DNA of 7,098 nt from CALMKX01 sp044869955. GTDB taxonomy: Bacteria; Acidobacteriota; Thermoanaerobaculia; Multivoradales; SZUA-115. A program made the translations under genes and the position numbers. The stretch is from assembly GCA_044869955.1 (NCBI GenBank), contig JBIOYC010000062.1:1-7098 (forward strand), written 5' to 3'. Shown here piece by piece: positions 1 to 6,155 of the stretch. Positions within the stretch are counted from its first letter, which is position 1. The number at the start of each line of letters is the position of its first letter. The notes below the pieces were generated by a model. It ran no database searches. It was given only the letters and a program-made list of their open reading frames with translations, and was not told the origin of the DNA.

Positions 1-1067
1 AACAGCAGCGACTTGAACAGGGCGTGGTTCCAGACGTGGAGCAGGCCGCCGGCGAGGCCGAGCAGCACCCACTCGGGCCGGCCCAGCGACCGCCCCACCA
101 TGGCCAGCCCCAGGCCGAGCAGGATGATGCCGACGTTCTCGATGCTGCTGTAGGCGAGCAGCCGTTTGAGGTCCCGCTGACCGAGGGCGAAGGCGATGGC
201 GATCCCCGCCGACAGGCCCCCGACGACCAGCACGCTCGCACCCCAGGAGAGGGGCGGCGAAGGCAGCAGACCGGTGACGCGGACGATGCCGTAGACCCCC
301 ACCTTGAGCATCACCCCGGACATTAGGGCCGAGACGTGGCTGGGGGCGGCGGCGTGCGCGGCGGGAAGCCACGAATGCAGGGGCATTGCCCCGGCCTTGA
401 CCCCGAAGCCGAGGAAGGCCAGTCCGAAGAGGGCCGTGGCGACGCCGCTGCCGACCTCCCCGGCGGCCAGCGGACGCAGGCTGTAGTCACCGCTCGCGCC
501 GGCCAGGAGGGCGAAGAAGCCGCACAGGCAGAGGGTGCCGGCGTGGCTGTAGATCAGGTAGAGCCAGCCGGCTCGCCGCGTCTCCCTGGACCGCGGATCG
601 GTGGTCACCAGGAAGTAGCCGCACAGTGCCATCAGCTCCCAGGCCACGAGGAAGCTGACGGCGTCCCGAGCCAGGAGGATGAAGGTGATGCCGCCGAGCA
701 GGAGCCCGTAGCAGAAGCGCAGGCGGCGCCCGTTGCGGGGGTTCTCGGCGGGCGGCCAGTAGGCGAGCCCGTAGATCGAGCCCAGGGCTCCCACCACGAA
801 CACCGGCAGGGCGAAGAAGGCCGAGAGCGCGTCGAGGCCGAGCAGCAGCCGGGCTCCCGGCACCACGGAAGGCAACGACACCGAGGCCGTCCCGGCTCCG
901 CCCAGGGCCAGCACGCAGCCGGCGCTCCCGGCGAGCGCCGCGGCGACCGTGAGCAGCGTGGCGATCCGTGGCCCCCAGAGCGAGCGGCGCCGCAGCAGCA
1001 GCCCGGGCACGCCGCTCGCCGCGAGCACGCCGCCCGCGGTGATCAGGAGGGAAAGAGCCAGGCCCAT
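1..1067 (-). CDS. HyfB-type proton-translocating membrane subunit, second paralog (C-terminus beyond left edge)
   Basis: An open frame reads from ATG at 1067 to the window edge: 355 codons with no stop, so the C-terminal part is missing. The product is a polytopic membrane protein of the NuoL/NuoM/HyfB antiporter-like family, expected to move protons or other cations as part of a hydrogenase-4-like or complex I-like assembly. Family residues visible are Glu144 in the TM5 motif VAWE, Lys224 in GVKAGAMPLHSWLPAAHA, Lys255 in the following helix (GVMLKVGVYG), and Lys352 in NHALFKSLL. It aligns with the neighbouring gene at 1043-3076 over its whole visible length with about one codon of insertion. 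One clear difference is Ser307 (LLAYSSIEN) where the neighbour has His (LLAYHSIEN). The start overlaps the end of the upstream gene by 25 nt in another frame, with no clear Shine-Dalgarno, which suggests translational coupling. The family is certain; whether it serves as a second HyfB or takes a HyfD/HyfF-like place is unknown. Confidence 0.9.
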   Translation of the reverse strand, partial: MGLALSLLITAGGVLAASGVPGLLLRRRSLWGPRIATLLTVAAALAGSAGCVLALGGAGTASVSLPSVVPGARLLLGLDALSAFFALPVFVVGALGSIYGLAYWPPAENPRNGRRLRFCYGLLLGGITFILLARDAVSFLVAWELMALCGYFLVTTDPRSRETRRAGWLYLIYSHAGTLCLCGFFALLAGASGDYSLRPLAAGEVGSGVATALFGLAFLGFGVKAGAMPLHSWLPAAHAAAPSHVSALMSGVMLKVGVYGIVRVTGLLPSPPLSWGASVLVVGGLSAGIAIAFALGQRDLKRLLAYSSIENVGIILLGLGLAMVGRSLGRPEWVLLGLAGGLLHVWNHALFKSLL

Positions 1068-3076
1068 GCGAGCAACGGGACGAGCACGCCCAGGATGTAG
1101 AGGATGTAACGCTGGAGCTGGCCCTGAGGGAGGGCGCGCAGCAGCGAGGTGAGCCACAACGCGCCACGGGCGACGGGGCGGAGCAGGCCCTCGAGCACGG
1201 AGTCGTCGACGTGGGAGTGGAAGCGGGTGGGTCTGGGGAAATGCCCCTCGACGCGGGGAGCGTGCACAGCGGGTCGCAGCGCCCAGGCGAAGCGGGAGGT
1301 GATCAGCTGGGCGAAGGAGGAGGCGGTGTACTGGAGCCGTGGCGAGCCGGTGGCGTAGCCGCAGTCCCAGGTGGGCAAGGCCGGCTGGCGACTCCGGCCG
1401 CGGCGCCAGACCGGGATCACGGCGGCGGTGGCGAGCGCCACGCCGGCGAGCAGCGCGACGGCGGTGGCGGAAATCGGGCCGAGCGGCGCCAGCTCGGCCA
1501 GGCTGGCCCCCGTGAGCGGGCCAGCGGCCAGGGAGCCACCGGCCCAGACCGCCACGGTTCGCTCGAGGGCCGGAGCGACCAGGCAGGGGGCCACGCCGAG
1601 CACCAGGCAGGCGGCGGCCAGGATGACCATGGGCGCGAGCATCAGGGGTGGGGACTCGTGGGCGTCGCGGGCGGCGGTCGAGCGGGGAGAGCCGAGGAAG
1701 ACCACGCCGAGCACCTTGACGAAGCAGGCGACGGCCAGGGCACCGGTGGCGGCCAGCACGGGGGCGGGCAGGGCGGCCCAGGCGGAGCCCGGGGCGACGG
1801 CGGCGCGGGTGAGGCCGAGGTAGACCAAGAGCTCGCTGACGAAGCCGTTGCCGGGGGGCAAGCCGCAGATGGCGAGGGAGCCGAACAGGAAGAGGGCGGC
1901 GGTCGCGGGCATGCGCCGGGCGAGGCCACCGGTCAGCTCGAGGTCGCGGGTGCCGGTGGCGTGGGCGACCGAGCCGGCGCCGAAAAAGAGCAGGGATTTG
2001 AACAGGGCGTGGTTCCAGACGTGGAGCAGGCAACCGGCGAGGCCGAGCAGCACCCAGTCGGAGCGGCCCAGCGAGCGCCCCACCATGGCCAGGCCCAGGC
2101 CGAGCAGGATGATGCCGATGTTCTCGATGCTGTGGTAGGCCAACAGCCGCTTGAGGTCGTGCTGGCCGAGGGCGAAGACCACCCCGAAGAAGGCCGAGAG
2201 GCAGCCGATCGCCAGGAGGGTAATGCCCCAGGCCAGGGGCGGCGCGTCCAGCAGGCTGCAGGTACGCACCAAGCCGTAGATGCCGATCTTGATCACCACC
2301 CCGGACATCACGGCCGAGACGTGGCTGGGGGCGGAGGCATGGGCGGCAGGCAGCCACGAGTGCAGGGGCATCGCCCCCGCCTTGATGCCGAAGACGACCA
2401 GGGCCAGCACGAAGACGGCGGTGCGCAGTCCGGGCGGTGCCAGGGCGGGGATCGCTGCGAAGGCGAAGCCGCCGGTGGCCTGGCGCTCCAGCAGGAAGAG
2501 GGCGAACAGCCCGAGGATGGTCACGTGGCTGTAGAGCAGGTAGAGCCAGCCCGCGCTGCGGACCTCCGGATCGTGCTCGTCGGTGGTGACCAGGAAGAAG
2601 TTGGTCAGGGCCATGACCTCCCAGGCGACGAGGAAGGCGATACCGTCCCGGGCGAGGGTGATGAAGACCAGGCTCGCCAGCAGGAGGCCATAGCAGAAGC
2701 GCAGCCGGCGGCCGTTCTTGGGATTCTGCCGGGGTGTCCAGTAGGAGCTGCCGTAGACCGCGCCGAGGCCACCGACCAAGAAGACGGGAAGGGCGAAGAA
2801 GCCGCTCAGGGCATCGACGGCGAGCCAGGCGGAGTGGCCCGGCATCGGCGAGGGAAGGCCGAGGGCGGCGATGCCGGAGCCGCCGAGGGCCAGGGCGCCG
2901 CCGGCCAGCCCGGCCAGCGATCCCACGACGGTCAGCCCGGTGGCGATCCGCGGCCCCCAGACCGAGAGCCGGGGGAAGAGCAACCCCGGAGCCCCGCTCA
3001 CCGCCAGCAGACAGCCCGCGCCGATCAGCAGCGTGAGGGCCGTGGACTGCCAGGGGTCGCCGTCGGGAGTGGTCAT
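1043..3076 (-). CDS. hyfB: Hydrogenase-4 subunit B-like (HyfB) proton-translocating membrane protein
   Basis: This complete 677-residue polytopic membrane protein is close in length to E. coli HyfB (about 670 residues). It belongs to the NuoL/NuoM/HyfB family of antiporter-like subunits that translocate ions in complex I, group-4 hydrogenases and related complexes. The proton_antipo_M core spans roughly residues 140-430. Visible key residues are Glu153 (VAWE, TM5), Lys232 (GIKAGAMPLHSWLP, TM7), Lys263 (VVIKIGIYG, TM8), His315 (LLAYHSIEN), Lys360 (NHALFKSLLFF) and Glu415 (PPGNGFVSELLVY, TM12). The tail carries a HyfB/HycC-type signature, TWDCGY at 569-574 and LQYTASSFAQ at 581-590, before a last hydrophobic segment at about 657-675. 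It follows the HTH-EIIA gene by 10 nt and overlaps the next paralog by 25 nt, so all three are probably cotranscribed. The hydrogenase large and small subunits are not in the window, so whether the complex is a hydrogenase, a formate hydrogenlyase or a hydrogenase-related complex cannot be decided here. Confidence 0.9.
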   Translation of the reverse strand: MTTPDGDPWQSTALTLLIGAGCLLAVSGAPGLLFPRLSVWGPRIATGLTVVGSLAGLAGGALALGGSGIAALGLPSPMPGHSAWLAVDALSGFFALPVFLVGGLGAVYGSSYWTPRQNPKNGRRLRFCYGLLLASLVFITLARDGIAFLVAWEVMALTNFFLVTTDEHDPEVRSAGWLYLLYSHVTILGLFALFLLERQATGGFAFAAIPALAPPGLRTAVFVLALVVFGIKAGAMPLHSWLPAAHASAPSHVSAVMSGVVIKIGIYGLVRTCSLLDAPPLAWGITLLAIGCLSAFFGVVFALGQHDLKRLLAYHSIENIGIILLGLGLAMVGRSLGRSDWVLLGLAGCLLHVWNHALFKSLLFFGAGSVAHATGTRDLELTGGLARRMPATAALFLFGSLAICGLPPGNGFVSELLVYLGLTRAAVAPGSAWAALPAPVLAATGALAVACFVKVLGVVFLGSPRSTAARDAHESPPLMLAPMVILAAACLVLGVAPCLVAPALERTVAVWAGGSLAAGPLTGASLAELAPLGPISATAVALLAGVALATAAVIPVWRRGRSRQPALPTWDCGYATGSPRLQYTASSFAQLITSRFAWALRPAVHAPRVEGHFPRPTRFHSHVDDSVLEGLLRPVARGALWLTSLLRALPQGQLQRYILYILGVLVPLLAWAWLFPS
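1986..3049 (-). repeat. Tandem gene duplication: copy matching 1-1067
   Basis: The stretch aligns with positions 1-1067 at an offset of 1985 at the left end and about 1982 at the right end, so the copies differ by roughly one codon. Hand comparison of 11-175 against 1996-2160 and of 301-420 against 2285-2405 shows very high nucleotide identity (near 90% in the first block). The sections encoding the N-terminus and the loop around residues 185-220 are much more diverged. This is a duplication of coding sequence, not a mobile repeat: no flanking inverted repeats or target duplications are visible. Confidence 0.8.
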
Positions 3077-3086
3077 CGCGCCGCCA

Positions 3087-3767
3087 TCACTGCGGGTCGA
3101 GGCCCCGCTCGCAGCCTTCCGCTGCCGCCATCAGCTCCTCGCGGCCGGCCTGCCGCACGATCGCCTCCTTGAAACCGGGATCGCGGAGGGCGAAGCTCAA
3201 CCTCGAAAGCAGGTGCAGGTGGGCGCGGACGGTCGGGCTGATCAGGGTGAAGAGGACGTCGACGGGCCGGCCGTCGAGAGCCCCGAAGTCGACCGGCTGC
3301 TCCAGGAAGCAGACCGTGACCATCGGACGCTCGAGGTGCAGGATCACCGGGTTGCGGACGTGGGGAATGGCGATGCCGTCGCCGATCGCCGTGGAGCCCA
3401 AGGCCTCACGGGCCAGAAGCACCTCGTAGAGGAACTCGCGGTCCACCTCCCCCGGCAGCCGCATGGTCTCGACCACGTGATGCAGCACGCTCGCCTTGTC
3501 GGAGCCGCCGATGCGGTAGTGGATCCCTCCGGCCTTGAGCGCCTCGGTGAGGCGGGGGAGGGAGGCTGCCTCGCTCTCCTCCTCGCGGAAGATCTCGGGG
3601 GAGAGCGGGATCCTGCGGGCCGTGGCCCATTCGAGGAGCTCGGCGCGGTTGAAGCGGTACTGCTCGTTCAGCCGGTAGGCCGGGATCGACCCCTGCTTGA
3701 TCCAGCGGTAGATCGTCTTCTCGGAGACGCTGAGCAACCGAGCGGCATCCTTGACCAGCAGCTTCAT
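3087..3767 (-). CDS. Helix-turn-helix / PTS EIIA (PtsN-type) fusion regulator
   Basis: This 226-residue protein has two recognisable parts. Residues 2-50 form an excisionase/MerR-like helix-turn-helix (VKDAARLLSVSEKTIYRWIKQ, then IPAYRLNEQYRFNRAELLEW). Residues about 73-217 form a PTS EIIA type-2 domain of the PtsN (nitrogen EIIA) class. The phosphorylatable histidine is His136 in the motif GDGIAIPHVRNP, so the domain should be able to accept a phosphate. A linker rich in Glu (60-68) joins them. No membrane segment or PTS permease domain is present, so a regulatory role is more likely than sugar transport: DNA binding that depends on phosphorylation state. It is the first gene of the leftward cluster, 10 nt before hyfB and 64 nt after maeB, with its own strong promoter. 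The start at 3767 is supported by the HTH beginning at once; only a weak GAAAG lies upstream. Its target and phosphodonor are not visible; control of the hyf-like operon is inferred from position. Confidence 0.88.
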   Translation of the reverse strand: MKLLVKDAARLLSVSEKTIYRWIKQGSIPAYRLNEQYRFNRAELLEWATARRIPLSPEIFREEESEAASLPRLTEALKAGGIHYRIGGSDKASVLHHVVETMRLPGEVDREFLYEVLLAREALGSTAIGDGIAIPHVRNPVILHLERPMVTVCFLEQPVDFGALDGRPVDVLFTLISPTVRAHLHLLSRLSFALRDPGFKEAIVRQAGREELMAAAEGCERGLDPQ

Positions 3768-3790
3768 CCGTGTCGCTTTCGGGGCCCTAG

Positions 3791-3810
3791 GTGGACAACG
3801 ATGGACATCG
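3791..3810. repeat. Two direct 10-bp repeats (GTGGACAACG / ATGGACATCG)
   Basis: Two adjacent 10-mers match at eight of ten positions and share the core TGGACA at 3792-3797 and 3802-3807. The 10-bp period is about one turn of the helix. They lie just downstream of and overlapping the -10 box of the HTH-EIIA promoter. Single-domain MerR-like proteins such as BldC and phage excisionases bind direct repeats head to tail, so this is an alternative reading of the same operator region. It could also be chance. Confidence 0.35.
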
Positions 3811-3811
3811 T
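3798..3811. promoter_or_regulatory. Inverted repeat overlapping the -10 box and start site (candidate operator)
   Basis: The 14-bp element has perfect 6-bp arms, ACGATG and CATCGT, around a 2-bp centre. It overlaps five of the six bases of the -10 hexamer of the promoter above and reaches the expected start site, the classic place for a repressor. The centre is too short for a stable RNA hairpin, so a protein-binding site is more likely than a terminator. The HTH-EIIA protein encoded immediately downstream is the obvious candidate ligand, but this is inference. Confidence 0.45.
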
Positions 3812-3835
3812 AGTGGTGAGGGGAAGGGATGTCAA
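3807..3835 (-). promoter_or_regulatory. Sigma70-type promoter for the HTH-EIIA/hyfB operon
   Basis: On the minus strand the -35 hexamer TTGACA (3835-3830) matches the consensus fully. It is followed by a spacer of exactly 17 nt and the -10 hexamer TACGAT (3812-3807), which matches TATAAT at four of six positions including the first two and last. Transcription should start near 3800, giving a leader of about 33 nt before the HTH-EIIA start codon at 3767. The maeB stop codon TGA (3834-3832) lies inside the -35 box, so the promoter fills the end of maeB and the short gap. An AT-containing match of this quality is unusual in such GC-rich DNA. Seen directly: the hexamers and spacing. Inferred: that it is active. 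Confidence 0.65.
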
Positions 3836-6108
3836 CGGGACTCGGCCCGCCGCTCCCGTCGCTGGGCGTCCGCGACGCAGATCGCCGTCAAGTTCACGAT
3901 GTCGGCCACCTCCATTCCCGACTGCAGGACGTGGATGGGCTGATCCATGCCGAGCAGGATCGGACCGATGGCTTCCGCTTCGCCCAGTCGCCAGAGCAGC
4001 TTGTAGGCCATGTTGGCGGAGTTGAGCTCGGGGAAGATCAACACGTTCGCCGGGCCCTTGAGGTCGCTCCAGGGATAGTCCTGGCGCAGGATCTCCCCCG
4101 AAACGGCGGTGTCCGCCTGCATCTCGCCGTCCACCTCGAGCTCCGGATCGAGCCGTTTGATCAGCTCGACGGCGCGGCGCACCTTCTGCGCCTGGGGATG
4201 GCGATTCGAGCCGAAGTTCGAGAAGGAGAGCATCGCCACCCGCGGCTCGACCTGGAGCTCGCGGGCGAGGTCGGCGGTCAAGAGGGCGATCTCAGCCAGC
4301 ACTTCCGGCCCCGGCTCGATGTTCACCGTGGTGTCGGCCAGGAACAGGATGCGGTCGCGAAAGATCAGCACGTAGGCGCCGGCGACACGGTCGACGCCCG
4401 GGCGCGTGCCGATGATCTGGAGGGCCGGCCGGATGGTGTCCGGGTACTCCTGGGTGAGGCCGGAGATCAGCCCGTCGGCGTCGCCGGCCGCCACCATCAT
4501 GGTGCCGAAGTAGCTGCGCGAGCGCATCAACCTGCGCGCGGTGTTGAGCGTCACGCCGTGGCGGCGGCGGCGCTCGAACAGCCGCCGGGCGTAGTCCTCC
4601 AGCCTCTCGGAGGAGTCCACGTGGACGATGGTGAGCTGCTCGGGCGGCAGGTCGAGCTCGGCCAGGGGCTCACGGATGGCCTCGCGCCGGGCTAGCAGCA
4701 CCGGGTGGGCGATGCCCTCCTCGACCAGGATCTTGGCGGCGCGCAGGATCTTGGGATGCTCTCCCTCCGGGAAGACCACGCGCCGCGGCGAGCGCCGCGC
4801 CTGGTCGAGCACGTTGTGCATGATCTCCAGGCGCCGCGAGATCAGGGTTTCGAGATGCCGGCGATAGGCCTCGAAGTCCGCGATCGGCACGCGGCTGACG
4901 CCGCTGGCCATGGCCGCCCGGGCCACGGCCGGGGCGACCTCGAGCAACACGCGGCGGTCGAAGGGCTTGGGGATCAGGCACTCCCGGCCGAAACGCAACG
5001 ACGGCAGCCCGTAGGCCTTGAGCACCGAATCCGGCACGTCCTCCCGGGCCAGGGCGGCGAGGGCCCGCGTCGCTGCCAGCATCATCGGCACGTTGATGTC
5101 GGAGGCCCGCACGTCGAGGGCGCCGCGGAAGACCGAGGGGAAGCCGAGCACGTTGTTGACCTGGTTGGGCAGGTCGCTGCGGCCGGTCGCCATGATCACG
5201 TCCGGCCGAGCCTCGTGGGCTTCGTCCCAGCCGATCTCGGGCACCGGGTTGGCCATGGCGAAGACGATCGGGTCCCGCGCCATCCGCCGCAGGGCGTCGC
5301 CCGAGACGATGCCGCCGGCCGAGAGACCGATCAGCACGTCCGCGCCCTCGAGCGCCTCCGCCAGCGTGCGGGCCGGCGTGTCGGCGGCGAGCTCGGCCTT
5401 GGCCTCGTCCATCCCCACCGTCCGGCCGCGGTAGACCACGCCGTCGACGTCGGTCAGGATCACGGCCTCCTTCCGCAGGCCCAGCTCGAGGTACAGCCGC
5501 AGACAGCCGAGGGCCGCCGCGCCCGCCCCCGAGAACACCACCTTCACCTCGTCCAGGCGCTTGCCGGCGAGCTCCAACGCGTTGAGCAGCGCCGCCGCGG
5601 AGATGATCGCGGTGCCGTGCTGGTCGTCGTGGAAGACCGGGATACCCATCTCGCGCTTGAGGCGCTGCTCGATCTCGAAGCACTCGGGAGCCTTGATGTC
5701 CTCGAGGTTGATGCCGCCGAAGGTTGGCTCCAGGGCCTTGACCACCCGCACCACCTCGTCGGGGTCCGTGGCCGCGATCTCGAGGTCGAAGACGTCGAGG
5801 TCCGCGAAGCGCTTGAAGAGGACCGCCTTGCCCTCCATCACCGGCTTGCCCGCCCCGGGCCCGATGTTGCCCAGGCCGAGCACGGCCGTGCCGTTGGAGA
5901 TCACGGCCACGAGGTTGCCGCGGGCGGTGTAGCGGTAGGAGGCGTCCGGGTCCGCGGCGATGGCCTGGCAGGCGAAGGCGACTCCCGGGGTGTAGGCCAG
6001 GGAGAGGTCGCGCTGGGTGCCGGTGGGTTTGGTCGGGACGACTTGCAGCTTGCCCCGGGGCGGCCGGGAGTGATACTCGAGGGCGTCTTCGCGGTCGATG
6101 CGGTCCAT
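3832..6108 (-). CDS. maeB: NADP-dependent malic enzyme with phosphotransacetylase-like C-terminal domain
   Basis: This 758-residue protein has almost the same length as E. coli MaeB (759) and aligns along its whole length. It converts malate and NADP+ to pyruvate, CO2 and NADPH in the cytoplasm. The malic enzyme part covers about 1-425: substrate motif with Tyr39 (LAYTPGVA), catalytic Lys94 (MEGKAVLFK), metal ligands Glu136-Asp137 (NLEDIKAPE) and Asp162 (FHDDQHGT), and the dinucleotide loop GAGAA at 194-198. GRSDLPNQVNNVLGFP at 309-324 is another family signature. The part from about 430 to 750 resembles phosphotransacetylase; in MaeB proteins this domain is regulatory (acetyl-CoA inhibition is known for E. 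coli) and not a functional transacetylase. The start at 6108 places the conserved HSRPPRGKLQVVPTKP segment near residue 13, as in relatives. No Shine-Dalgarno is seen. It lies 64 nt before the HTH-EIIA gene on the same strand and 47 nt from a divergent gene. Cofactor preference for NADP is assumed from the family. Confidence 0.96.
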   Translation of the reverse strand: MDRIDREDALEYHSRPPRGKLQVVPTKPTGTQRDLSLAYTPGVAFACQAIAADPDASYRYTARGNLVAVISNGTAVLGLGNIGPGAGKPVMEGKAVLFKRFADLDVFDLEIAATDPDEVVRVVKALEPTFGGINLEDIKAPECFEIEQRLKREMGIPVFHDDQHGTAIISAAALLNALELAGKRLDEVKVVFSGAGAAALGCLRLYLELGLRKEAVILTDVDGVVYRGRTVGMDEAKAELAADTPARTLAEALEGADVLIGLSAGGIVSGDALRRMARDPIVFAMANPVPEIGWDEAHEARPDVIMATGRSDLPNQVNNVLGFPSVFRGALDVRASDINVPMMLAATRALAALAREDVPDSVLKAYGLPSLRFGRECLIPKPFDRRVLLEVAPAVARAAMASGVSRVPIADFEAYRRHLETLISRRLEIMHNVLDQARRSPRRVVFPEGEHPKILRAAKILVEEGIAHPVLLARREAIREPLAELDLPPEQLTIVHVDSSERLEDYARRLFERRRRHGVTLNTARRLMRSRSYFGTMMVAAGDADGLISGLTQEYPDTIRPALQIIGTRPGVDRVAGAYVLIFRDRILFLADTTVNIEPGPEVLAEIALLTADLARELQVEPRVAMLSFSNFGSNRHPQAQKVRRAVELIKRLDPELEVDGEMQADTAVSGEILRQDYPWSDLKGPANVLIFPELNSANMAYKLLWRLGEAEAIGPILLGMDQPIHVLQSGMEVADIVNLTAICVADAQRRERRAESR

Positions 6109-6114
6109 GGGCCG

Positions 6115-6120
6115 AGTCTA
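6115..6120 (-). promoter_or_regulatory. Possible -10 box for a leaderless maeB transcript
   Basis: TAGACT on the minus strand matches TATAAT at four of six positions. It ends 6 nt before the maeB ATG, so transcription would start at or next to the start codon. The absence of a Shine-Dalgarno sequence upstream of this ATG fits a leaderless mRNA. No convincing -35 hexamer is found at 16-18 nt, so the call is weak. Confidence 0.2.
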
Positions 6121-6145
6121 TCGGTCGGCCGTGCGAACCACTCCC

Positions 6146-6151
6146 GGGAGG
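6146..6151 (+). promoter_or_regulatory. Ribosome binding site deciding the GTG start of the lipocalin-like gene
   Basis: GGGAGG ends 4 nt before the GTG at 6156 and is the best Shine-Dalgarno in the window. It supports this GTG as start, giving a protein that opens with a normal signal peptide. The motif also forms the right half of a perfect 10-bp palindrome, CTCCCGGGAG (6141-6150), in the 47-nt gap between the divergent genes. Confidence 0.65.
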
Positions 6152-6155
6152 CCAC

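Noticed and set aside
487..1167. Minus-strand open frame of about 226 codons at the junction of the two hyfB-type genes
   Set aside because: It is an out-of-frame reading of the left paralog; the true frame stays open from 1067 to the window edge and encodes the conserved membrane protein.
1..3076. Idea that the repeated blocks are a mobile element or CRISPR-like array
   Set aside because: The similarity follows codon positions of two homologous genes in full; there are no short regularly spaced repeats, terminal inverted repeats or transposase motifs.
1211..3172. Long plus-strand open frame of about 650 codons opposite hyfB
   Set aside because: Its product is rich in Gly, Ala, Glu, Gln and Asp without any domain, as expected for the antisense of a GC-rich membrane protein gene; the minus-strand frame carries clear family motifs.
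3781..3791. GGGCCC and CCTAGG palindromes in the gap after maeB, as a possible terminator
   Set aside because: The stems are short and overlapping, there is no loop and no following T-run on the minus strand, so they do not form a rho-independent terminator.
2871..4025. Plus-strand open frame spanning the HTH-EIIA gene and the promoter gap
   Set aside because: Antisense shadow of the HTH-EIIA gene and its neighbours; it has no recognisable domain, and its reading ends inside maeB.
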